NCBI GenBank assembly: GCA_934481515.1
Contig: CAKSPO010000051.1
Location: 1 to 10,600, forward strand
Source: an uncultured Eubacteriales bacterium
GTDB lineage: Bacteria > Bacillota > Clostridia > Oscillospirales > CAG-272
Length of the DNA: 10,600 nt
Reading direction: 5' to 3'
In this document: piece after piece, positions 5,709 to 10,600 of the stretch
Layout: each line of letters begins with the position of its first letter
Numbering within the stretch: the first letter of the stretch is position 1
Translations under genes and position numbers: made by a program
The notes under the pieces: model-generated
Databases searched by the model: none
What the model was told of the DNA's origin: nothing
The model's input: only the letters and a program-made list of their open reading frames with translations

Positions 5709-7223
5709 ATGAGAATTGCCCAAAGACTGATTGCCGTTTTTTTGACCGTGCTGATGATTCTGCCGTTTGCTGTTGCCTGCGGAAAGGAACCGCCGGAAAA
5801 TCCGGACGGTACCTCTTCCTCTGGGGGCGGAAGCACCACAGAGACAGGAGGCACTTCCGATGGAGAAAAGGATAATTCTCTGAAGATGGATCTCGGAGGA
5901 TATCACTACAAGGCGTATGTCCGCAGTGATAAGACCGGAAACGCACAGTATTATTGCGAGGACTTTTATACGGAAACAGCCAAGGAAGATTCCATTTCCT
6001 TTGCAGTTGCAGACCGGAATGCAAAAATCGTGGAGGACTATAACTGCGTCATTTCGCAGGTGCTTTCCTCCACGGATCAGGAGCAGGAAATGATCGCCTT
6101 CTATCAGGGAGGGGTCAAGTTCGAACTTGCAATTCTGCAGACCATGGCGGCGGCACCGCTTGCCACGCGCAACATTCTCCGGGATCTGAAGACACAGGAC
6201 AATCTCCATCTGGACGCGGAGTATTACGATCAGAACTGCATTTCCCAGTTTTCTATTTATGATAAGCTCTACTTTATCAGCGGAGACATGAACATCAGTA
6301 CGATGGATACCGCGGTTGCCACCATTTTCAACGAGACGCTGTACGAACAGCGCTATCCCGGCAAAGAAAGCCCGTATGAGATGGTGAAAAACGGTACGTG
6401 GACGCAGGAAGCCATGATGACGATGGCAAAAGAATCCACGGTGCTGATCAGCGGCGGACAGACGCCGGACGCAACCAAGGGAGACACGGTTGGATATTTC
6501 AAATATGACCAGAGCGGTCTCTACTATTATTACGGAAGCGGAAACCGGATCACAACCAAGAATCGGAATGACGTTCCGGAATTCACCATTACGGCAGGGA
6601 ACTCTGCGGACGTGGCAAGATGGCTGTTTGAAAACATGACCCAGCTGAACAACAAGCAGATCATGAACGGCTTGAACGCGGTCCGGCTTGAGAACTTCCT
6701 GACAGGAGACGTTCTTTTCACAGATGTCCGCCTGAACAACGTCCGGCGGGACTACTATTATAACTCCGATAAAGCGAAGTACGGAATCCTTCCGATTCCG
6801 AAATTTACGGAGGAGCAGACCGGCTACTACAGCGTGATCTATTTCCACGATTACGTCCACCTGTGGACAATGCCGCAGCAGATCAATGATGCAGAAAAGG
6901 CGGCGATTCTTATGGACGCATTCGCGGAATATTCCGCAGAGGAGGACGGCGTGATGGATGCCTACTTCCGCCGTACCATGGAGCTGAACGCGGCGCCGAA
7001 CAGCGAATCAAGGGATATGTTGAAGATGATCCGGAACTCTTTGGTCTACGATGTTTATCTTTTGTACCATTGGGGAACGCTCGACAGCTATTTCACAAAG
7101 ATTTATACCGCCACAGCCAATACGTTTTCCTCCACGACCTCGCCCGCATCTCTGCTTTCCGCAGAGACGGAAATGGAGCGCCAGCTTACCAAATTCCGAA
7201 ACCCCAGTTTCAGCGCAAGCTGA
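5709..7223 (+). CDS. Lipoprotein, extracellular solute-binding protein-like (paralog 1)
   Basis: The 504-residue product begins with a lipoprotein signal peptide: positively charged MRIAQR, a hydrophobic core to residue ~20, and AVAC with the lipidated cysteine at C24. A Gly/Ser/Thr-rich tether follows to about residue 55. The mature part resembles the divergent family 1 solute-binding lipoproteins common in gut Clostridia: it has YYCEDF near residue 80, SGDMNIS and TAVATIFNETLYEQ near 195-215, KYGILPIPKFTEEQ near 360, and a C-terminal EDGVMDAYFRRTMELNAAP block. It should sit on the outer face of the membrane and bind a ligand, perhaps a carbohydrate, but the ligand is unknown. GGAGG lies 6 bases before the ATG. 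A second, clearly homologous lipoprotein follows after 97 bases; no permease or ATPase gene is present in the window. Confidence 0.75.
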   Translation: MRIAQRLIAVFLTVLMILPFAVACGKEPPENPDGTSSSGGGSTTETGGTSDGEKDNSLKMDLGGYHYKAYVRSDKTGNAQYYCEDFYTETAKEDSISFAVADRNAKIVEDYNCVISQVLSSTDQEQEMIAFYQGGVKFELAILQTMAAAPLATRNILRDLKTQDNLHLDAEYYDQNCISQFSIYDKLYFISGDMNISTMDTAVATIFNETLYEQRYPGKESPYEMVKNGTWTQEAMMTMAKESTVLISGGQTPDATKGDTVGYFKYDQSGLYYYYGSGNRITTKNRNDVPEFTITAGNSADVARWLFENMTQLNNKQIMNGLNAVRLENFLTGDVLFTDVRLNNVRRDYYYNSDKAKYGILPIPKFTEEQTGYYSVIYFHDYVHLWTMPQQINDAEKAAILMDAFAEYSAEEDGVMDAYFRRTMELNAAPNSESRDMLKMIRNSLVYDVYLLYHWGTLDSYFTKIYTATANTFSSTTSPASLLSAETEMERQLTKFRNPSFSAS

Positions 7224-7320
7224 AACAGCTTCAACCCATCAGAAACCCCGAACCCCAGCGTATCCCGGTGTATCCGGATGATTTGATCTATCCGATAATA
7301 AACAAAGGAGACAATGCGGT
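7224..7320 (+). other. Spacer between the two lipoprotein genes
   Basis: The 97-base spacer shows no strong promoter and no T-tailed hairpin. A short inverted repeat, CGGAT/ATCCG, occurs around 7275-7294. AAAGGAG at 7304-7310 serves the second lipoprotein gene at a 10-base spacing. Cotranscription of the two genes is therefore likely. Confidence 0.45.
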
Positions 7321-8862
7321 ATGAACAGACGAAAAGTGACAAAGAAGGCGCTTCTTTTGATTCTCACGGTGCTGCTGTTGCTTCCGTTGCTTGCTGCCTG
7401 CGGGGAAACCGACGACGGAACAGAACCTGGAGGTACGAACGGAAATACGCAGAATTCCACTGCCGATGCAGGAGGCAACACCGGAGGGGAAACCCCGGAG
7501 CCTCCCTCTGGTGAGAAACCGATGAAGGGGTATGTGTTCAAAGCTTACGTCCGCAGTGAGAAGACGCGAAACCCGCTGTATTATTGCGAGGACTTTATGG
7601 TGGAATCCACCAAAGAAGATTCCCTGTCCTTTGCCGTGATGGAGCGGAATTCGGACATTGAAGACCGGTTCGGCTGTGTCATTCAGAAGACGGACTCCAC
7701 CGGGGATCAGTATGCGGAGATGGAGACCTTTTACCGGGGCGGCGTGAAGTATGAGCTTGCCATTGCACAGACCTACTATGCCGGCGGACTGATCTCATCG
7801 GGACTCGTGCAGGATTTCAGGAAAGAGGAATATGTGGATACACTGCATCTGGAAGAGGACTACTATGACCAGCAATGCATCTCTCAGATGGCACTCGGAA
7901 ACAAACTGTACTTTTTGTCGGGAGACATGAACATCAGTCCGCTGGATACCGCAGTGGTGACGCTGTTCAACCAGACCCTGTATGAGCAGTATACGGATTT
8001 TGAGGATCCGTTCCAACTGGTGGAGGAGTACCGCTGGACCATCGAAACCATGCTGAATTATGCAAAGACAGCGACAGTGGTTTCTATGGAAGGCGGGAAA
8101 CCGGATGTCATCAATAACGGAAGCGATCAGGCGGGGTACTTTGAATATGAGTACAGCCCTCTGTTTTACTTCTATGCCGCCGGAGAACGGATCAGCACAA
8201 TGCAAAACGACGGATATCCGGACATTACCCTCCGGGAATCCTCCCGGACGGCGGACGTGGTTCTGCGCCTTCACGAGCTTCTGAATGTCAACCGGAACAA
8301 TCTTCCCTACGGCTACAACGCGGTATTGCGACCGAGCTTCAATACGGGACGGGTGCTCTTTACCGACGCAAGACTGAACGAAGTCCGCACCCAGTTCTAC
8401 GCGGACGACAAGGTCAAGTACGGTATTCTTCCGGTCGCCATGTTTGAGGAAGCGCAGCACGCTTACTACAGCGGCGTTTATTTCGAGGCGTACGTGCATT
8501 TCTGGATGCTGCCCGCCATGATTAACAACGCACAGAATGCGACCGCCATCATTGATGCCATGGCGGAAGCTTCCGCGCGCGAGGACGGCGTGATGGACGC
8601 GTACTTCCGCCGTACCATGGAGCTGAATGCGGCACCGGACAGCAAATCCAGAGATATGCTCCGGCTGGTACGCAATTCGCTGGTTTACGATGTTGCCCTG
8701 ATTTATGATGAGTCCTGGGGCGGCTTCGGGGTTTATCTGACCGGATTGGATACCGCCAACGATGCCGCATTTGCCAGCAGAGTCAGTCAGCTTGCGGTTG
8801 ATAAGGCAATGATTGAGATGGATAAACTGTTTGCAAAGATTCAGAATCCGAAGCATCCGTAA
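7321..8862 (+). CDS. Lipoprotein, extracellular solute-binding protein-like (paralog 2)
   Basis: The 513-residue product starts MNRRKVTKKA, has a long leucine-rich hydrophobic core and a canonical lipobox LLAAC with cysteine C27, then a Gly/Asn/Pro-rich tether to ~65. It aligns along its whole length with the preceding lipoprotein: KAYVRS-x-KT, YYCEDF, SGDMNIS, DTAVVTLFNQTLYEQ, KYGILPV and EDGVMDAYFRRTMELNAAP with RDML and RNSLVYDV. In the last block even the DNA is nearly identical over about 26 bases, pointing to tandem duplication or later gene conversion. The ligand is unknown; the N-terminal binding half has diverged more than the C-terminal block, so the two may bind different ligands. 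AAAGGAG lies 10 bases before the ATG. The gene is followed by a hairpin at 8876-8916. An ATG at 7314 in another frame is closer to the ribosome site but opens only a short frame. Confidence 0.75.
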   Translation: MNRRKVTKKALLLILTVLLLLPLLAACGETDDGTEPGGTNGNTQNSTADAGGNTGGETPEPPSGEKPMKGYVFKAYVRSEKTRNPLYYCEDFMVESTKEDSLSFAVMERNSDIEDRFGCVIQKTDSTGDQYAEMETFYRGGVKYELAIAQTYYAGGLISSGLVQDFRKEEYVDTLHLEEDYYDQQCISQMALGNKLYFLSGDMNISPLDTAVVTLFNQTLYEQYTDFEDPFQLVEEYRWTIETMLNYAKTATVVSMEGGKPDVINNGSDQAGYFEYEYSPLFYFYAAGERISTMQNDGYPDITLRESSRTADVVLRLHELLNVNRNNLPYGYNAVLRPSFNTGRVLFTDARLNEVRTQFYADDKVKYGILPVAMFEEAQHAYYSGVYFEAYVHFWMLPAMINNAQNATAIIDAMAEASAREDGVMDAYFRRTMELNAAPDSKSRDMLRLVRNSLVYDVALIYDESWGGFGVYLTGLDTANDAAFASRVSQLAVDKAMIEMDKLFAKIQNPKHP

Positions 8863-8875
8863 TCCGACAGGATGC

Positions 8876-8916
8876 AACAGGTTGCAGGGACGCAGAACGC
8901 GCCCCTGCAACCTGTT
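8876..8916 (+). terminator. Hairpin after the lipoprotein pair, possible leaky terminator
   Basis: AACAGGTTGCAGGG (8876-8889) and CCCTGCAACCTGTT (8903-8916) are perfect 14-base complements around a 13-base loop. The following tract, TTGTTACGG counted from the last stem T residues, is short and interrupted. Termination may be partial, which would let tmcAL be transcribed from upstream. Confidence 0.65.
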
Positions 8917-8950
8917 TGTTACGGAGTGGTCATATAAAAGGAGAAAACAG

Positions 8951-10153
8951 ATGAAAACAGCCGGCGTAATTTGCGAATGCAACCCGTTTCACGGGGGGCA
9001 CCGCTATCTGCTGAAAAAAATGCGGGAGAGCGGCGCGGAGACGGTCGTTGCACTGATGAGCGGATGCTTCGTGCAGCGCGGAGAAGCGGCGGTGCTGGAT
9101 CCGTACGCAAGAGCGGAGGTGCTTTTGCATTGCGGCGCGGACGCGGTACTGGAGCTTCCGTTTCCGTATGCTGCCTCCGGAACGGAATTTTTCGCAACCG
9201 CCGGCGTGCGGATTCTGTCTGCGCTCGGAACGGATGAATTGTGGTTCGGTTCCGAGTGCGGAGATCTTGCAAGACTGCAACGGCTTTCGGAAATTGCCGC
9301 CTCCGATGCGTTTTCGGAGCGGTACCGCAAAGAGAAGGGCGGGAGCCGCGGAACGGCAGAAGCGTTCTTTTCCACTCTTGTGGAGCTTTCCGGCGACGGA
9401 GTGGCATGCGAACCGAATGACATCCTTGCGCTTGCATACATGAGCGCCATCCGAAGCTGCGATTCCCGAATGCGTCCGGTCACGGTGCGCCGTGTCGGAA
9501 GCGCCTACCGTGAGGAACAAACGGAACCCGGCGTTTTTCCGTCGGCAATGGCACTTCGCCGGAGGTGGGAGAACGAGGGAGCCGAAGCAATTCTGTCGCT
9601 GCTCCCGCCCAAAGAGCAGGAAATTCTGCGGAGGGAAACCGAAGAGGGAAGAGCGCCCGCACGCATGGAAAACGCGGAACGGCTGATTCTCGGTTTTCTG
9701 CGTCTGACTTCGCCGCAGATACTTGAAGCTTTCGCAGAACTTTCCGGCGGACTTTCCGGGCGGCTCTGCCGTGCGGCAGAATCCGCAGACTCCCTTCCGG
9801 CGCTTCTTGCAGCGGCGGCAACCAAAAAATATCCGAATGCACGCCTGCAAAGGGGCATTCTGATGGCACTGACCGGTGTGACCCGACAGGATCAGCGGGC
9901 TTTTCCCGCGTATGTCCGCCTGCTGGGTGCAAACCGGCAGGGACAGCGTTTGCTTCGTGAAATCCGGAAGACCTCCGCTATCCCGGTCGCGACCCGCCGC
10001 GCTGAGGTTCCAAAGACGGACGCGGCGCACCGCCAGTATTTTCTGGAGACACAGGCAAAGGCACTTTATTCGCTTTGCCTGCCGGTTGCAGGCACCGCCG
10101 GCGCTTTGCTTCGCCGGAAGCCGATTCTGATCGACGCGACAGATGAAACATAG
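8951..10153 (+). CDS. tmcAL: tRNA(Met) cytidine acetate ligase (TmcAL/YlbM)
   Basis: TmcAL uses ATP and acetate to form N4-acetylcytidine at the wobble position of elongator tRNA-Met, in the cytoplasm. The 400-residue length is close to the B. subtilis YlbM size. Family marks are a nucleotidyltransferase start MKTAGVICECNPFHGGH with the HxGH motif (H14, H17), SGCFVQRGEAAVLDPYAR near 38-54, ELPFPYAASGTEFFATAGV near 68-86, EPNDILALAYMSAI near 154-167, and ATKKYPNARLQRGIL near 290-304 followed by YVRLLGANRQGQRLL. The ATG at 8951 is chosen because AAAAGGAG ends 7 bases upstream and homology starts there; the frame stays open farther upstream (to 8813) but those residues are spurious and would overlap the lipoprotein gene. 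No independent promoter is obvious in the short gap. In Bacillus this gene lies beside the divergent ylbN-rpmF pair, here separated by two lipoprotein genes. Confidence 0.93.
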   Translation: MKTAGVICECNPFHGGHRYLLKKMRESGAETVVALMSGCFVQRGEAAVLDPYARAEVLLHCGADAVLELPFPYAASGTEFFATAGVRILSALGTDELWFGSECGDLARLQRLSEIAASDAFSERYRKEKGGSRGTAEAFFSTLVELSGDGVACEPNDILALAYMSAIRSCDSRMRPVTVRRVGSAYREEQTEPGVFPSAMALRRRWENEGAEAILSLLPPKEQEILRRETEEGRAPARMENAERLILGFLRLTSPQILEAFAELSGGLSGRLCRAAESADSLPALLAAAATKKYPNARLQRGILMALTGVTRQDQRAFPAYVRLLGANRQGQRLLREIRKTSAIPVATRRAEVPKTDAAHRQYFLETQAKALYSLCLPVAGTAGALLRRKPILIDATDET

Positions 10154-10197
10154 TAGGAACCATCCCGATACTTTTTCTGGTTTTTTCAAAAAAAGTC

Positions 10198-10226
10198 TTG
10201 ACAGAGCCGGGAAAATCCTGTATAAT
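10198..10226 (+). promoter_or_regulatory. Perfect-consensus sigma-A promoter of rpsU
   Basis: TTGACA (10198-10203) and TATAAT (10221-10226) are exact consensus boxes with a 17-base spacer. The start point is predicted near 10233, giving a 65-70-base leader before rpsU. Confidence 0.9.
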
Positions 10227-10233
10227 ATACTTC

Positions 10234-10270
10234 AGATAATTTTGTTTTGGGTTTTCCAACGATATTATCT
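10234..10270 (+). promoter_or_regulatory. Possible leader hairpin of rpsU
   Basis: AGATAAT (10234-10240) pairs perfectly with ATTATCT (10264-10270), and inside the loop TTGG (10247-10250) can pair with CCAA (10256-10259). The structure would begin at the very 5' end of the transcript. It is AT-rich and may be weak; a role in mRNA stability or feedback control is only inference. Confidence 0.3.
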
Positions 10271-10282
10271 CTTGTTACCGGT

Positions 10283-10292
10283 GGAGGGGGGG
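10283..10292 (+). promoter_or_regulatory. Unusual G-run ribosome binding site of rpsU
   Basis: GGAGGGGGGG contains a GGAGG core at 10283-10287, 12 bases before the ATG, and runs into seven consecutive G (10286-10292) ending 7 bases before the ATG. The long G-run allows several pairing registers with the 16S rRNA tail. Confidence 0.55.
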
Positions 10293-10299
10293 ATATCAA

Positions 10300-10476
10300 A
10301 TGGCAGAAATCAGAGTCAAGGAAGGCGAGTCTTTGGACAGCGCTCTTCGTCGCTTTAAGCGTGCAACCGCCCGTTCCGGCGTCCTCACCGAGCTTCGCAA
10401 GAGAGAGCACTATGAGAAGCCGAGTGTGAAACGGAAGAAGAAATCTGAAGCCGCCAGAAAGCGCAAGTACAAATAA
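10300..10476 (+). CDS. rpsU: 30S ribosomal protein S21
   Basis: The 58-residue, strongly basic protein reads MAEIRVKEGESLDSALRRFK at the N-terminus and contains the family core RRFKR, then ELRKREHYEKPSVKRKKKSEAARKR and a lysine/arginine tail. S21 binds the platform of the small ribosomal subunit near the 16S 3' end and helps initiation. The length matches usual Firmicutes S21. It is a single-gene unit with its own consensus promoter (10198-10226), a leader of 65-70 bases, a G-rich ribosome binding site and a strong terminator 18 bases after the stop codon. There is no sign of damage or unusual composition. Confidence 0.97.
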   Translation: MAEIRVKEGESLDSALRRFKRATARSGVLTELRKREHYEKPSVKRKKKSEAARKRKYK

Positions 10477-10494
10477 TGTACCTGCCCAAACAAG

Positions 10495-10529
10495 GTGCCC
10501 TGTCGCAGAAATGCGGCAGGGCACTTTTT
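10495..10529 (+). terminator. Intrinsic terminator of rpsU
   Basis: GTGCCCTGTCGCA (10495-10507) pairs with TGCGGCAGGGCAC (10512-10524) around a GAAA tetraloop, with one T/G wobble, and is followed by five T. This is a textbook factor-independent terminator. Confidence 0.92.
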
Positions 10530-10533
10530 GTAT

Positions 10534-10589
10534 AGAGAACTCCGACGAAGGAGGAGTTCTCTCGAAAACCACCCGCTAAGCGGGTGGTT
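10534..10589. repeat. Two tandem perfect hairpins, possible IS200/IS605-type end or REP-like repeat
   Basis: The first hairpin is AGAGAACTCC (10534-10543) with GGAGTTCTCT (10553-10562), a ten-base perfect stem and nine-base loop. The second is AACCACCCGC (10567-10576), loop TAA, and GCGGGTGGTT (10580-10589), also ten perfect pairs. Neither has a T-tract, and rpsU already has a terminator, so they are not obvious terminators. Subterminal hairpins of the CCGCT-TA-AGCGG kind are characteristic of IS200/IS605 elements recognised by Y1 transposases. The window ends 11 bases later, so no transposase can be seen and the assignment is tentative. Confidence 0.45.
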
Positions 10590-10600
10590 CCAAAGAGGCT

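Noticed and set aside
5469..6860. Open frame of 463 codons antisense to the first lipoprotein gene
   Set aside because: It covers the consensus promoter of the rpmF operon and mirrors the coding frame of a clear lipoprotein with signal peptide. Composition and lack of recognisable domains mark it as a shadow.
7314..7514. Short frame starting at the ATG nearest to the AAAGGAG upstream of the second lipoprotein
   Set aside because: Only three bases separate it from the ribosome site, and the peptide has no signal sequence or homology. The ATG at 7321 gives a full lipoprotein paralog.
8813..8950. Upstream extension of tmcAL to an ATG at 8813
   Set aside because: The added 46 residues overlap the end of the lipoprotein gene, span its terminator hairpin and lack homology. 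A good ribosome site precedes the ATG at 8951.
7795..8982. Open frame of 395 codons antisense to the second lipoprotein gene
   Set aside because: It is a shadow of a well supported gene and has no recognisable domain.
8930..10189. Open frame of 419 codons antisense to tmcAL
   Set aside because: Long antisense frames are common in GC-rich genes. The opposite strand encodes a complete TmcAL with HxGH and other family motifs.
1..10600. CRISPR array, riboswitch or complete insertion sequence
   Set aside because: No regularly spaced direct repeats, no recognisable riboswitch core and no transposase or integrase reading frame were found inside the window.

Overview
The window looks like a chromosomal segment of an anaerobic, probably gut-dwelling member of the Firmicutes (class Clostridia). 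This is inferred from strong AGGAGG-type ribosome binding sites, near-perfect sigma-A promoters (TTGACA-17-TATAAT), classical hairpin terminators, and a locus holding a YlbM/TmcAL protein, a YlbN/DUF177 protein and ribosomal protein L32, which are neighbours in Bacillus and relatives. No species can be named.

Layout. Positions 1-3430 form an AT-rich block (about one third G+C in a hand-counted line) dominated by one long gene (165-3266, +). It encodes a 1,033-residue protein with N-terminal 24-residue helical-type repeats, a short pentapeptide-like stretch, a complete calcineurin-like metallophosphoesterase core and a distinct C-terminal domain. This block abuts the 3' end of a tRNA-Leu(CAA) gene (3431-3517, -) and a shared or bidirectional terminator. 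From 3518 on the DNA is more GC-rich (a hand-counted line in tmcAL gives about 63%). It carries a HAD-family phosphatase (3739-4395, -), then the DUF177-rpmF operon (5426-4694, -) driven by a consensus promoter. Divergent from that operon are two tandem paralogous lipoproteins that look like extracellular solute-binding proteins (5709-7223 and 7321-8862, +), then tmcAL (8951-10153, +) and rpsU (10300-10476, +) with its own promoter and terminator. Two tandem perfect hairpins at 10534-10589 close the window and may be the edge of an IS200/IS605-type or REP-like element.

How the genes fit together. The core genes serve translation: tRNA-Leu, L32, S21, a DUF177 protein linked to large-subunit assembly, and TmcAL, which acetylates the wobble cytidine of elongator tRNA-Met. 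In Bacillus subtilis ylbM lies directly beside the divergent ylbN-rpmF pair. Here the lipoprotein pair sits between them, so it looks like an accessory module inserted into a conserved divergent junction. No ABC permease or ATPase gene accompanies the lipoproteins in the window.

The least explained item is the long AT-rich metallophosphoesterase gene next to the tRNA. Its composition, its isolation and its unusual domain order make it the best candidate here for an uncharacterised, horizontally acquired function. No neighbouring partner gene is visible, so I do not claim a defined system.
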